Under the pieces are notes generated by a model, which saw only the letters and a program-made list of their open reading frames with translations, searched no databases and was not told the origin of the DNA. A stretch of 64,000 bases of DNA from contig NZ_CP028913.1 in NCBI RefSeq assembly GCF_003070885.1, positions 1 to 64,000 on the forward strand, written 5' to 3'. Shown here piece by piece: positions 20,336-29,802 of this stretch (position 1 is the first letter of the stretch; each line of letters begins with the position of its first letter). A program made the position numbers and the translations under genes. Origin of the DNA: Agromyces badenianii. Lineage in GTDB: Bacteria > Actinomycetota > Actinomycetes > Actinomycetales > Microbacteriaceae.

Positions 20336-21786
20336 TTGTTCAGCACCGCCTCTAGTACCTGCTTTGCGATGGGTGCGGCGATGAGATTGCCGTACCCCTC
20401 CTGACCAAGTCCCCCGCCATCCTCAACGAGCACTGTGATCGCATACTGAGGATTGTCGGCGGGGGCAAAACCGGTGAACCAGAGAGTGTAGGGGTCACTC
20501 TCGCCGTTCTCCGCTGTACCCGTTTTACCGGCCACGCTGACGCCGTCTATTCTTGCATTACTCGCGGCCCCGTTCTCGACGCCGTTGATCATCATCTGCA
20601 CCATCGTGCTCGCCGTCGCCTCGCTGATCGCGCGGCCGAACTCGCGGGGTTCGAACTCCTGCAGCGGAGTGAAGTCGGGGGCCGTGATCTGTTCGATGAG
20701 GTTGGGGTCCATCACGATGCCGCCGTTCGCGATCGCGGCCGACACCATCGCCATCTGCATCGGCGTGGCACGCACCTCGTACTGGCCGAACGCCGACAGT
20801 CCGGTCTGCGCGTCGTCGAGCACGCGCGGATAGGTGCTGACCTCGGTGGCGGTCGGAATCTCGAACTCCGAGTTGAACCCGAACTTCTCGGCCTGCTCGC
20901 GGATCGCCGCGTCGCCCAGCTCGATGCCGAGCTCGGCGAAGGGGATGTTACACGAGAGTCGCAGGGCGGTCGCGAGGCTGACGGTGGCACCGCCGCCGCA
21001 GTTGCCGCCCTCGGTGTTGCGCACGACCGAATCGGTGCCGGGCAGCGTGAAGGTGGCGGGGTTCGGCAGCTGGCTGTCGGGCGTGTAGTTGCCCGATTCG
21101 AGCGCCGCCGCGGTGACGACGAGCTTGAACACCGAGCCGGGCGGGTTCATGTCTCCGCCGGTGGCCCGGTTGAAGAGCGGGTCTTTGGGGTCGGCGAGCA
21201 GTCCCTCGTAGGTGGCGGTGGCCTCGGCGCTGTCGTGCACGACGAGCGCGTTCGGGTCGAAGCTCGGCTTGGAGACCATCGCGAGGATGCGCCCCGTCGC
21301 CGGTTCGGTGACGATGACGGCGCCCGTCTGGTCGCCGAGCGCGTCCCATGCGGCCTGCTGCGCCACCCCGTCGATCGCCACCTCGACGGATGCGCCCATC
21401 GGGTCCTGCCCGGAGATCAGGCGATTGAGCGAGTCGAAGAACTGGCTCGACGACTGGCCGCTGAGGTAGTCGTTGACGGAGCGCTCGAGGCCGGTGGCCT
21501 CGCCGTTGACGGGGATGTACCCGGTGATCGGCACGTACAGCGCCCCGTTCGAGTAGACGCGCTGGAACCGGTAGTTGTCGTCGGAGGGCTGCGAGTAGGC
21601 GATCGGCTCGCCGTCGAGGAGGATCGGCCCGCGCTCGATCGAGTAGCTCTCGTAGAGGGTGCGCGAGTTGCGCGGGTCTGCTGCGAGAGCCTCGGCCTGC
21701 ACGTACTGGATGATCGTCGACGAGACGAGCAGGGTGAGGAACATGATGAGCGCGACGATCGAGACGCGCTTGAGTTCGCGGTTCAT
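20332..21786 (-). CDS. pbpA: Penicillin-binding protein, transpeptidase (PbpA)
   Basis: PbpA cross-links peptidoglycan. The 484-residue protein has a short cytoplasmic tail, a membrane anchor (about 9-30), a dimerisation domain and a transpeptidase domain with SVFK (Ser about 218), SCN (about 275) and KTGTAE (about 400). It pairs with the adjacent FtsW/RodA-type polymerase, whose gene overlaps by 4 bases (ATGA at 21783-21786). Longer upstream frames read through ftsW and are not used. Confidence 0.95.
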   Translation of the reverse strand: MNRELKRVSIVALIMFLTLLVSSTIIQYVQAEALAADPRNSRTLYESYSIERGPILLDGEPIAYSQPSDDNYRFQRVYSNGALYVPITGYIPVNGEATGLERSVNDYLSGQSSSQFFDSLNRLISGQDPMGASVEVAIDGVAQQAAWDALGDQTGAVIVTEPATGRILAMVSKPSFDPNALVVHDSAEATATYEGLLADPKDPLFNRATGGDMNPPGSVFKLVVTAAALESGNYTPDSQLPNPATFTLPGTDSVVRNTEGGNCGGGATVSLATALRLSCNIPFAELGIELGDAAIREQAEKFGFNSEFEIPTATEVSTYPRVLDDAQTGLSAFGQYEVRATPMQMAMVSAAIANGGIVMDPNLIEQITAPDFTPLQEFEPREFGRAISEATASTMVQMMINGVENGAASNARIDGVSVAGKTGTAENGESDPYTLWFTGFAPADNPQYAITVLVEDGGGLGQEGYGNLIAAPIAKQVLEAVLNK

Positions 21787-23183
21787 CCGTCGATCACCAG
21801 CCTCGGGTGGTTGCGCACGGTATCGGACAGTCGCAGCAGCAGCGCGACGATGATCCAGTTCGCGACGAGCGAGGAACCACCCGCCGCGAGGAAGGGCGTC
21901 GTGAGGCCGGTCAGCGGGATGACCCGGGTGACGCCGCCGACGACGATGAAGACCTGCAGCGCGACGACGAACGCGAGGCCGACGCCGAGGAGCTTGCCGA
22001 AATCGTCTTGACCGGCGAACCCGATGCGGAACCCGCGTGCCACGAAGAGCAGGTACAGCGCGAGGATCGCGAAGATGCCGGCGAGGCCGAGCTCCTCGCC
22101 GAGGCTCGCGATGATGTAGTCGCTCTGCGGCACGGGCGTGATGTCGGGCCGCCCCTGACCGAGTCCGGTGCCGATGAGCCCGCCGTTGGCGAGCCCGAAG
22201 AGCCCTTGCACGAGTTGGTAGCTGCCGCCGAACTCCTGGTCGAAGCGCTCGGGGTTGAAGGGGTCGAGCCAGTTCGCGAAGCGGTTGCCGACGTAGTCGA
22301 GCGTCTGGCTCGCGATGATCGCGCCGCCGATGAAGAGGCTGAGCCCGAGCACCACCCACGACAGCCGGCTCGTCGCGACGTAGAGCATGACGAGGAAGAG
22401 GCCGAAGTACAGGAGCGCCGTTCCGAGGTCGCGCTGGAAGACGATGACGGCCATCGACAGGGCCCACACGATGAGGAGCGGACCGAGGTCGCGAGCGCGC
22501 GGGAACTGCATGCCGAGGAACTTCGTGCCGACCATCGACAACGAGTCGCGGTTGCGCACGAGGTAGCCGGCGAAGAAGACCGCCAGCGCGATCTTCGCGA
22601 TCTCACCCGGCTGGAAGGTCGCGATGTCGCCGATGCCGATCCACACCTGGGCGCCGCCGCGGGCCTGGCCGAGGCCCGGCACGAGCGGCAGGATGAGCAG
22701 GATGATCGCGACGAGCCCCGCGAGGTAGGTGTAGCGGAAGAGCACGCGGTGGTTGCGGATGACGAGGATCGTCGCGATCGCGCAGATGATCGCGATCGCG
22801 CTCCACACGATCTGTCGCACGGCGGCGCTCTCCCAGCCCGTATCGCCCTCGGCGATGTCGATGCGGTAGATCATCGCGATGCCGAGGCCGTTGAGCACGG
22901 TGGCGATCGGCAGCAGGAACGGGTCGGCGTCGCGGGCGACGAAGCGCATCGAGATGTGCAGGCCGAACACGAGGGCCGAGAGCCCCGCGCCGAGCAGCAC
23001 GAGCTGCGTATCGACGCGCCCGAGTGCGCCGAGCTGCACGAGCACGATCGCCGCCGCGTTGATGCCGCACGCCACGAGGAGCAGCCAGAATTCGAGGTTG
23101 CGCAGCTTCTGGGGCATCCGGATGCGCCGGATGCCCTCTGGGGGCGTCTCGGTGCGTGCCGCGGCCGGGCGTGCGTCACTCAA
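21783..23183 (-). CDS. FtsW/RodA/SpoVE family peptidoglycan glycosyltransferase
   Basis: SEDS proteins polymerise lipid II together with a cognate class B PBP. The 466-residue protein has about 12 membrane helices and typical SEDS motifs: GGAQVWIGIG, FQPGEIAKI, FQRDLGTALLYFG, and QSDYIIASLGEELGL. The TTG at 23183 is chosen because GGAGG lies 6 bases upstream; it overlaps the pstP stop by 8 bases. The N-terminal 24 residues are soluble. In mycobacteria the gene in this position is called rodA, elsewhere ftsW. Confidence 0.93.
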   Translation of the reverse strand: MSDARPAAARTETPPEGIRRIRMPQKLRNLEFWLLLVACGINAAAIVLVQLGALGRVDTQLVLLGAGLSALVFGLHISMRFVARDADPFLLPIATVLNGLGIAMIYRIDIAEGDTGWESAAVRQIVWSAIAIICAIATILVIRNHRVLFRYTYLAGLVAIILLILPLVPGLGQARGGAQVWIGIGDIATFQPGEIAKIALAVFFAGYLVRNRDSLSMVGTKFLGMQFPRARDLGPLLIVWALSMAVIVFQRDLGTALLYFGLFLVMLYVATSRLSWVVLGLSLFIGGAIIASQTLDYVGNRFANWLDPFNPERFDQEFGGSYQLVQGLFGLANGGLIGTGLGQGRPDITPVPQSDYIIASLGEELGLAGIFAILALYLLFVARGFRIGFAGQDDFGKLLGVGLAFVVALQVFIVVGGVTRVIPLTGLTTPFLAAGGSSLVANWIIVALLLRLSDTVRNHPRLVIDG

Positions 23184-24408
23184 CGGAGTCCTCCAACCGC
23201 TGCACGATGCGAGAGGCCTCTGAGAAGGAGCCCGCGCTGATGGTCTGCCCGACGCGCTGCTGGTCGTAGGTGCGCAGCTCGGCGACGTCGAGGTCGGTCT
23301 CGGTGTGCAGTTCGTGCAGCGAGATCGGCCCCAGGTCTTGCTGGATGCCCTGGAAGATCGCCACCCGGCCGTTGGACTCGCCGACGTAGTAGCGGGTCTG
23401 CGTCCACTGGTAGCCGAGGGCGAACGCCGCCACGATCGCGGCGATGAGCAGCACGATCCAGAAGCCCCACGTCCAATGGCGGCGACGGCGACGACGAGCA
23501 TCCTCTTCGATGATCTCGTCGAAGTAGTCGGCCGAGTCGGGCTCGAAGTGCGTCTCTTGCACGGGATGCGGCCGGAACGTCGTGAGACGGATGCCGCGGG
23601 GCCGCGCCTGCTCGGAGGGCTGGCCGAAGGCGAGAGGGGCGGCAGCCGAGCCGACGACGAGCGGCGGTGTCGCCGGTGCCGGGGGCTCGCCGATGTCGAG
23701 CACGACCACGGTGACGTTGTCGGGCGCGCCGCCGTCGAGCGAGGCCTTCACGAGACGATCGGCGACCTGCTTCGCGCCCGCATCGGCCGACATGAGCTCG
23801 TGGATCTCGTCGAACGAGACGACGCCCGAGAGGCCGTCTGAGCAGAGCATCCACCGATCGCCGGAACGGGTGTCGAGCACCATCGCGTCGATCTCGGGGG
23901 AGACCTCGACATCGCCGAGCACCCGCATGAGCACCGAGCGTCGCGGGTGCACCATCGCCTCCTCGGCGGTGATGCGGCCCGCGTCGACGAGGCGCTGCAC
24001 GAAGGTGTGGTCGGTGGAGATCTGGCTGAGCTCGCCCGAGCGCAGCAGGTAGATGCGGGAGTCGCCGATGTGCGAGATCACGACCCGGTCGCCGACGAGC
24101 AGCAGCGCGCTCACGGTCGTGCCCATGCCGGTGAGCTCGGAGTGGTCGGCGACGGTCGCGGCGAGCTGGCGGTTGGCGGCGATCAGGGCGCCCTCGAGGG
24201 ATGCCCCGGCCTCTGCCGTGTTGCCGTAGTCGACGTCGGCCTCGGCGATGCGCCGGGTGGCGATCGCACTCGCGACGTCACCGCCGGCGTGGCCGCCCAT
24301 GCCGTCGGCGACCATGAACAGCCGGCGCCCGGCGTATCCGGAGTCCTGGTTGTTCGAGCGGATCCGCCCGACGTGCGAGACCGCAGCGCTCGCCTTGACC
24401 GTGGCCAT
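23176..24408 (-). CDS. pstP: PP2C-type Ser/Thr phosphatase PstP
   Basis: PstP reverses phosphorylation by PknA and PknB. The 410-residue protein has a metal-dependent PP2C domain (about 1-240) with SNNQDSG, VADGMGGHAGGD, ISHIGDSRIYLLR, CSDGLSG and DGGAPDNVTVVV, an acidic linker, one membrane helix (about 305-327) and an extracellular C-terminal part. The ATG at 24408 is 3 bases after the fhaB stop. Its operon contains both opposing kinases. Confidence 0.95.
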   Translation of the reverse strand: MATVKASAAVSHVGRIRSNNQDSGYAGRRLFMVADGMGGHAGGDVASAIATRRIAEADVDYGNTAEAGASLEGALIAANRQLAATVADHSELTGMGTTVSALLLVGDRVVISHIGDSRIYLLRSGELSQISTDHTFVQRLVDAGRITAEEAMVHPRRSVLMRVLGDVEVSPEIDAMVLDTRSGDRWMLCSDGLSGVVSFDEIHELMSADAGAKQVADRLVKASLDGGAPDNVTVVVLDIGEPPAPATPPLVVGSAAAPLAFGQPSEQARPRGIRLTTFRPHPVQETHFEPDSADYFDEIIEEDARRRRRRHWTWGFWIVLLIAAIVAAFALGYQWTQTRYYVGESNGRVAIFQGIQQDLGPISLHELHTETDLDVAELRTYDQQRVGQTISAGSFSEASRIVQRLEDSVE

Positions 24409-24411
24409 GGG

Positions 24412-24963
24412 CTACCGCCGCAGCTCGAACGTCGTCGCTCCGACTTTGACGGTGGCTCCGAGCGGAATCGGTGTGGGCACGGTCACTCGGGAGCCGTTGA
24501 GGAGGGTGCCGTTGGTCGAGTCGAGGTCTTGGATCATCCAGCGCCCGTTCCACTGCATGAGCCGGGCGTGGTGGGTCGAGGTGTAGTCGTCGCGGATGAT
24601 GATCGCCGAATCGCTCGAGCGGCCGATCGTGATCTCGTCGTGGCCGAGCGGGAACTCCGCGCCGGCCTTCGCGCCGCTCGTGATGACGAGCCGCGTGGCA
24701 TTGTCGCCCGAGGCGAGCTCGCCGTTGCCGCCGCCGGATGGTGCGGGCGCGTGCGCCACGGGGGCGGTGGCCGCCGCCGCTGCGGCCGGCGAACTCGGGA
24801 ACGCCGCAGCCGCCACCGGCACGCTCGCCGCCGCCTCGGGCTGCAGCTTGCGCACCCGCTGGCCGAACAGGTCGCTGCGCAGCGCGTAGACGATCGAGAA
24901 GATGAACACCCAGAGCAGCAGCAGGAAGCCGAGCTGGAGCACGAGCAGGGTCAGTTCGCTCAT
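24412..24963 (-). CDS. fhaB: FHA-domain membrane protein FhaB
   Basis: The 183-residue protein has an N-terminal membrane helix (about 5-28), an Ala-rich linker and a C-terminal FHA domain (about 95-183) with GRSSDSAI, STHHARL and DLDSTNGTLLNG, which binds phosphothreonine. Homologues (FhaB/FipA) are phosphorylated by PknA or PknB and link signalling to division. ATG at 24963 overlaps the fhaA stop (ATGA). Confidence 0.93.
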   Translation of the reverse strand: MSELTLLVLQLGFLLLLWVFIFSIVYALRSDLFGQRVRKLQPEAAASVPVAAAAFPSSPAAAAAATAPVAHAPAPSGGGNGELASGDNATRLVITSGAKAGAEFPLGHDEITIGRSSDSAIIIRDDYTSTHHARLMQWNGRWMIQDLDSTNGTLLNGSRVTVPTPIPLGATVKVGATTFELRR

Positions 24964-25703
24964 TCGCCGGGCCCCCAGAACCCGCCCATGTCATGGCGCT
25001 CGGTGGCCGGATCGGCGCGCCGGCCGGCGTCGCCGCCCGAGGCCTGCGCGAGCACCCGGAAGACGATGCGGGAGCGGCCGATGGTGATGACCGAGTCGGG
25101 TTCGAGGATGGCGTCTTTCACGGGCGATCCGCCGAGCTGGGTGCCGTTCGTGGAGCCGAGGTCGCGCACGCGTGCGCGACTGCCGTCCCACTGCACCTCG
25201 GCGTGCCGACGTGAAGCCCCGGAGTCGTCGAGGGTGATGTCGGCCTCACTGCCGCGGCCGATCACCGTGCGACCCTTCATGATCGGGTAGCGCTTGCCGT
25301 TCACGTCGAGCACCGGGGTCCAGGCGACCTGGCCCTTGACGTTCTGCGAGTCGACCTGCACCATGCCCTCGGCGAGGCTCTGGTCGGGCTGCAGCGTGAT
25401 CGTGATGCCGCCCGCGAACTGGAAGCGCTGGCTCGCGGCGTGCTTCTGCACGAGGTCGATGAGTTCGTCGATGAGTGCCGGGCCGAGGCCCGTCATGCGC
25501 GCGTAGTCGGCGGGCGCCATGCGCACGACGAAGCTGTTCGGCACGAGTACGCGATCGCGTGAGACGACTGCAGCCTTCGTGTCGATCTCCCGCTTCAGGG
25601 CGGAGGTGATCTCGACGGGTTGCAGCCCCGAGCGAAAAGTCTTCGCGAACGCGCCGTTGACCGCGCGCTCGAGACCCTTCTCGAAGTTGTCCAGTAGGCC
25701 CAC
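24960..25703 (-). CDS. fhaA: FhaA: DUF3662 plus FHA domain
   Basis: The 247-residue protein has the N-terminal DUF3662 domain (GLLDNFEKGLERAVNGAFAK, then PVEITSALKREID) and a C-terminal FHA domain (about 160-235, with GRGSEADITL, SRRHAEV and DLGSTNGTQL). In mycobacteria FhaA binds the phosphorylated pseudokinase domain of MviN and regulates peptidoglycan synthesis. GTG at 25703 has GGGAG 6 bases upstream. It is shorter than mycobacterial FhaA, which has a long middle region. It is the first gene of the operon. Confidence 0.92.
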   Translation of the reverse strand: MGLLDNFEKGLERAVNGAFAKTFRSGLQPVEITSALKREIDTKAAVVSRDRVLVPNSFVVRMAPADYARMTGLGPALIDELIDLVQKHAASQRFQFAGGITITLQPDQSLAEGMVQVDSQNVKGQVAWTPVLDVNGKRYPIMKGRTVIGRGSEADITLDDSGASRRHAEVQWDGSRARVRDLGSTNGTQLGGSPVKDAILEPDSVITIGRSRIVFRVLAQASGGDAGRRADPATERHDMGGFWGPGE

Positions 25704-25781
25704 AGGTCTCCCGCTCCAGAATATGCACCGACGCTCTCGTGACTGTGACATGGTAGCCCGAAGGGCTGGGAAGACTCGTGA

Positions 25782-28292
25782 TCAGTCGATCTGGATCGCC
25801 GAGTCCGCTTCGTCGACATCGAGCGAGAGCGTCGGGATCGACGCCGTCAGCAGGGTACCGTCGGCGCGGCGCGAGCCCGTGACGTCGCGCATCGTCGGCG
25901 CGCCGTAGAGGCGCGGCCCCTGGCCCTCGAGCGGCACCGAGACATCCGTGCCGGTCGTCACGAGCACTTCGGCGCCCCGCACCCGCACGCGTGCCTCGAC
26001 CCCGTCTTCGACCGAGAACGAGATCGAATCGGCTTCGAGCGTCACCCGCAGCCGCGTGCCGCGGAGGGTGATGCGGAACGTCAGCCGCTGCCACCCGTCG
26101 GGCAGTCGCGGATCGAAGCTGAAGACGCCGTTGTGGTCGCGGAAGCCGCCGAATCCCGAGACGAGCGCGCTCCACACGCCGCCCGTCGAGGCGACGTGCA
26201 CGCCGTCGGACGCATTGTGGTGGAGGTCGGCGAGGTCGACGAAGAGCGCAGCACGGAAGTACCGCATCGCGAGCTCGTGGTAGCCGACCTCGGCGGCGAT
26301 GATCGACTGCACGACCGCCGAGAGCGTCGAATCGCCGGTGGTCAGCGGGTCGTAGTACTCGAAGTTCGCCCGTTTCGCCTCGGTCGAGAACCGGTCGCCC
26401 TGCAGGTAGAGCGCGAGCACGACATCCGCCTGCTTGAGCACCTGGAAGCGGTAGATGACGAGCGGGTGGTAGTGCAGCAGGAGCGGGCGGCGGTCTTCGG
26501 GGGTGTTCTCGAGGTCCCACAGCTCCTTCTGCAGGAACGCGCTGTCTTGCGGGTGGATGCCGAGCTGCTCGTCGAACGGGATGTGCATGTGCGCGGCCGC
26601 GCGGCGCCAGCCCGCGACCTCGGCGGGCGTCACCCCGAGCCGCTCGACGAGCCGGTGGTACGCCACCGGATCGAGCACCTGCAGGTTGTCGACGGCGGAT
26701 GCCGCGGAGGCGAGGTTCGCCCGGGCCATCACGTTCGTGTACAGGTTGTCGTTGACGACGGTCGTGTACTCGTCGGGGCCGGTGACGCCGTGGATGTGGA
26801 ACACGTCGTCGGCGTTCGAGCGCCAGAAGCCCAGGTCTTCCCACATGCGGGCCGTCTCGACGAGGATGTCGATCGCACCCCGGCCGAGGAAGTCCTGGTC
26901 GCCGGTGGCCGTGACGTACTGGCAGAGCGCATACGCGATGTCGGCGTCGATGTGGTACTGCGCCGTGCCCGCCGCGTAGTACGCGCTCGACTCCTGCCCG
27001 TTGATCGTGCGCCACGGGAACAGTGCCCCGAGCTGGTTCAGCTCGAGCGCCCGGGCGCGGGCGGCAGGAAGCATCCGCTGCCGGAATCGGATCACGTTTC
27101 TCGCGACGATCGGGGCCGTGTAGCTGAGGAACGGGAGGACGTAGACCTCGCTGTCCCAGAAGTAGTGGCCGCCGTAGCCGGAGCCCGAGACGCCCTTCGC
27201 GGCGACGCCGTCGCCGTCGGTGCGCGCGGTCGCCTGCGCGAGCTGGAAGAGGTTCCACCGGGTCGCCTGCTGGATCGCGGCCTGGCCGGCGATCTCGACG
27301 TCGGAGCGGGCCCAGAAGTCGTCGAGCCAGGAACGCTGCTGTGCGAACAGCCCCGCGACCCCCTGCTCTGCGGCGCGGTCGAGCGTGCGATCGGCGCGGT
27401 CGACGAGTTCGCGCGTCGGCACCGTGCGCGCCGTGTGGTAGCTGACGGTCTTCGTCACCCGGATCGGCCGGCCCCGCTTGGCCTGCACCCGGTAGGTGTG
27501 CTTCGCGAGGTCGTCGCCGATCGAGCTCGACTCGCTGAACTGGTTCTCGGTCGCGATCTGGTGCTCGGCATTCACGGCGATCGTCATGCCCGAGTTCGTG
27601 GTCTGGTAGCCGAGCACGTATCGGCCGTTCTCGGCGCGCTTCACCCGCGGTTGCAGCACCCGCTCGTTGAACATCTCGGCCTTGCGCGGGTCGAACGCGC
27701 CCACCGGTTCGAGCACGCCCGAGCGGTACTCGTCTCGCCCGTCTTGACGGTTCAGGATCTGGCTCGAGATCGTCACCGCGGCATCCGCGTCGAGCATCTC
27801 GACCTCGTAGTCGAGCACGGCGAGGTGCCGGTCGGTGAAGCTCACCATGCGCCGGCTCGTGATGAGCACGCGCTTGCCCGACGGCGTGCGCCACACGATG
27901 GAGCGGCTGAGCGCGCCCAGTCGGAAATCGAGGCGGCGCTCGTACGAGAGGATCTCGGCGACCGTGAGCACGAGCGGCTCGTCGTCGACGTAGAGGCGGA
28001 TGACCTTCGCATCGGGCGCATTCACGATCGTCTGCCCGACCCGGGCGAAGCCGAACGCCTCTTCGGCGTGCCGGATCGGCCAGGTCTCGTGGAAGCCGTT
28101 CACGAACGTGCCGTGCATGTGGCCGTCGCGGCCCTCTTCGACGTTGCCGCGGAGACCCAGGTAGCCGTTGCCGACGGCGAACAGCGTCTCGGTGCGGCCC
28201 ATGTCGGACTCGTTGAACTCGGTCTCGACGAGCGCCCACTCGTCGATGGGGAACCGGGTGCGGTTCAGCGGGTCGTGGTCGGCGAACCTCAT
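25782..28292 (-). CDS. Glycoside hydrolase family 65 disaccharide phosphorylase
   Basis: GH65 enzymes use phosphate to split alpha-linked glucose disaccharides (maltose, trehalose, kojibiose, nigerose) into glucose and beta-glucose-1-phosphate. The 836-residue protein shows the N-terminal beta-sandwich (GNGYLGLRGN near residue 42), an (alpha/alpha)6 barrel with the catalytic glutamate in GPDEYT (about Glu508), and the C-terminal jelly roll. The specificity cannot be read. It overlaps the beta-phosphoglucomutase gene by 4 bases, which supports a phosphorylase acting on a sugar that yields beta-glucose-1-phosphate rather than a hydrolase. Confidence 0.88.
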   Translation of the reverse strand: MRFADHDPLNRTRFPIDEWALVETEFNESDMGRTETLFAVGNGYLGLRGNVEEGRDGHMHGTFVNGFHETWPIRHAEEAFGFARVGQTIVNAPDAKVIRLYVDDEPLVLTVAEILSYERRLDFRLGALSRSIVWRTPSGKRVLITSRRMVSFTDRHLAVLDYEVEMLDADAAVTISSQILNRQDGRDEYRSGVLEPVGAFDPRKAEMFNERVLQPRVKRAENGRYVLGYQTTNSGMTIAVNAEHQIATENQFSESSSIGDDLAKHTYRVQAKRGRPIRVTKTVSYHTARTVPTRELVDRADRTLDRAAEQGVAGLFAQQRSWLDDFWARSDVEIAGQAAIQQATRWNLFQLAQATARTDGDGVAAKGVSGSGYGGHYFWDSEVYVLPFLSYTAPIVARNVIRFRQRMLPAARARALELNQLGALFPWRTINGQESSAYYAAGTAQYHIDADIAYALCQYVTATGDQDFLGRGAIDILVETARMWEDLGFWRSNADDVFHIHGVTGPDEYTTVVNDNLYTNVMARANLASAASAVDNLQVLDPVAYHRLVERLGVTPAEVAGWRRAAAHMHIPFDEQLGIHPQDSAFLQKELWDLENTPEDRRPLLLHYHPLVIYRFQVLKQADVVLALYLQGDRFSTEAKRANFEYYDPLTTGDSTLSAVVQSIIAAEVGYHELAMRYFRAALFVDLADLHHNASDGVHVASTGGVWSALVSGFGGFRDHNGVFSFDPRLPDGWQRLTFRITLRGTRLRVTLEADSISFSVEDGVEARVRVRGAEVLVTTGTDVSVPLEGQGPRLYGAPTMRDVTGSRRADGTLLTASIPTLSLDVDEADSAIQID

Positions 28293-29122
28293 GCACGTTC
28301 CTCTCGCGGGGTGTCGTCGGGTGTCGGTCGCAGCAGCGGGATCAGTTCATCGAGCTCGTCGACCACGATGTCGGCGCCGAGTGCTTCGAGCACCTCGCGG
28401 CCGACGCCCCGATCGACGCCGATGACGACCCCGAACTCGCCGGCTGCGCCGGCCTTCACGCCCGACTCGGCGTCTTCGACGACCGCGCACGCCGTGGTCG
28501 GCAGCCCGAGCAGCTCGGCGGCGCGCTCGAAGGTATCGGGGGCGGGCTTGCCCGGGATGCCGTCTCGCGCGGCGACCGCGCCGTCGACGACGACCCCGAA
28601 GCGATCGGCGAGCCCCGCGGCCGCCAGCACCGAGGGGGCGTTCTTCGAGCTCGAGACGACCGCCACGCGGCATCCGCTCGCCTGCACCGCGTCGAGGAAC
28701 GCGACGCTCGCCGGATACGCCGCAACGCCCTCGTCGGCGAGGGTCTCGTTGAAGGCCTCGTTCTTGCGGTTGCCGAGCCCGTGCACGGTGTCGGCCGTCG
28801 GGGGGTCGGTCACCTCGCCCTCGGGCACGTGGATGCCCCGGCTCTCGAGCAGGCTGCGCACGCCGTCGTAGCGGGGCTTGCCGTCGATGTACGAGAAGTA
28901 GTCGCCCTCTTCATACGGCGCGGCGCCGTGCTGCGCGAGATACGGAGTGAACAGACGCGCCCAGGCGTGCATGTGCACGGTGGCGGTGGGCGTCAGCACG
29001 CCGTCGAGGTCGAAAAGGTAGCCGCGGATGCCGCTGAGCGTCGCCGCCGCGGATGCAGTGCGCGTGGCCGCGCCGCGGTCGTGGTTGCCGGGGGTCGGAG
29101 TGGACTCGCTGAGCGAGGTCAC
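28289..29122 (-). CDS. Beta-phosphoglucomutase family HAD hydrolase
   Basis: The enzyme turns beta-glucose-1-phosphate into glucose-6-phosphate. The 277-residue HAD protein has the nucleophile motif FDLDGVLT (Asp about 36-38), SSSKNAPSVL, GKPAPDTF and EDAESGVKAG. GTG at 29122 is chosen because AAAGGA lies 6 bases upstream; an upstream start at 29158 lacks such a signal. With the GH65 gene it forms a two-gene pathway into glycolysis. Confidence 0.88.
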   Translation of the reverse strand: MTSLSESTPTPGNHDRGAATRTASAAATLSGIRGYLFDLDGVLTPTATVHMHAWARLFTPYLAQHGAAPYEEGDYFSYIDGKPRYDGVRSLLESRGIHVPEGEVTDPPTADTVHGLGNRKNEAFNETLADEGVAAYPASVAFLDAVQASGCRVAVVSSSKNAPSVLAAAGLADRFGVVVDGAVAARDGIPGKPAPDTFERAAELLGLPTTACAVVEDAESGVKAGAAGEFGVVIGVDRGVGREVLEALGADIVVDELDELIPLLRPTPDDTPREERA

Positions 29123-29324
29123 GGACGGTCCTTTCGTCGCATCGGTCGGGGCACACAACCCGCTGAACGATGGTATTCCTGCGCGGCGGCGCAGCGCGAG
29201 ATGCGGGCCAGACTCGGAGGAATCGTGGAGGCGCGAGTCAGGGTTCGGGCGGCTCGTGCTGCGCGTCGCTGACGGGGCATCCGGTGGCCGAATGGCTTTG
29301 CCGGGCGCGAGATGTTAGTCTCGC

Positions 29325-29352
29325 GTGGTTGGACGCACCACGGTGCGACCAC
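29325..29352. other. Imperfect hairpin just before tRNA-Leu
   Basis: CGCACC (29334-29339) pairs with GGTGCG (29342-29347), and GTGGT (29325-29329) with ACCAC (29348-29352) across a bulge. It lies 4 bases before the tRNA and might affect processing of the precursor or terminate upstream transcription. Confidence 0.35.
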
Positions 29353-29356
29353 ACGT

Positions 29357-29443
29357 GCGCGAGTGGCGGAATTGGCAGACGCGCTGGCTTCAGGTGCCAG
29401 TACTCGCAAGGGTGTGGGGGTTCAAGTCCCCCCTCGCGCACCA
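29357..29443 (+). tRNA. tRNA-Leu (CAG)
   Basis: Acceptor arms GCGCGAG (29357-29363) and CTCGCGC (29433-29439), discriminator A, and an encoded CCA (29441-29443). The anticodon loop TTCAGGT carries CAG, and the long variable arm (TACTCGCAAGGGTGT) is typical of a type II tRNA. T-loop GTTCAAG. Confidence 0.96.
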
Positions 29444-29493
29444 CCACCACGGGGAATTAGCGAAGTTCCCGTGAACAGTTAGCGATATCGAGT

Positions 29494-29528
29494 CGGCCCG
29501 GGCCTCAAATGAGGATTCGGGCCGTTTT
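29494..29528 (+). terminator. Rho-independent terminator after tRNA-Leu
   Basis: CGGCCCG (29494-29500) pairs with CGGGCCG (29518-29524), with an inner CCTC/GAGG pair, followed by TTTT. This is the clearest intrinsic terminator of the window. Confidence 0.85.
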
Positions 29529-29594
29529 CATAAACGCACGCTGAGCCGGTGGCGGGCCGGCGGCAAAAGGGCGACGCATCGGTATGGTTCACGT

Positions 29595-29720
29595 GTGGAC
29601 TCCCCGGTAACGGTGCGCCCCGCTCGACCCGAGGACGCCGCCGCCATGGCGCGGGCGCACGTCCGTATTCTCAATATCAGATATGTCTCGAAACGACCGA
29701 TCAACCGAGGGATGTTCTGA
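29595..29720 (+). pseudogene. 5-prime fragment of a GNAT acetyltransferase gene
   Basis: From GTG 29595 the frame reads MDSPVTVRPARPEDAAAMARAHV, a typical start of a GNAT N-acetyltransferase, and then changes abruptly to unrelated sequence (RILNIRYVSK...) with a stop at 29718-29720. The break is near 29664 and marks the left edge of inserted DNA. A 25-codon frame starting at 29720 overlaps this stop and is preceded by GAGGGA, but I give it no function. Confidence 0.6.
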
Positions 29721-29802
29721 TGGCTGACACCAAGGAGCGGGAGCGCCCTCGTCGGCGAAAGGGTGATCTAGTTGTACTGACCGGAGCGGTTGATTGAGTG
29801 GC

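Noticed and set aside
25246..28296. A 1016-codon minus-strand frame overlapping GH65 and fhaA
   Set aside because: It is a frame shadow of the real GH65 and FhaA genes, rich in Arg and Pro with no domains.
29357..29443. tRNA-Leu as integration site for the neighbouring island
   Set aside because: No repeated tRNA 3-prime end is visible downstream, no integrase is present, and the foreign DNA begins only inside the GNAT gene at about 29664.
29720..29797. 25-codon frame after the GNAT fragment
   Set aside because: It has a possible ribosome binding site but no recognisable sequence, and lies in a scar region; too weak to call.
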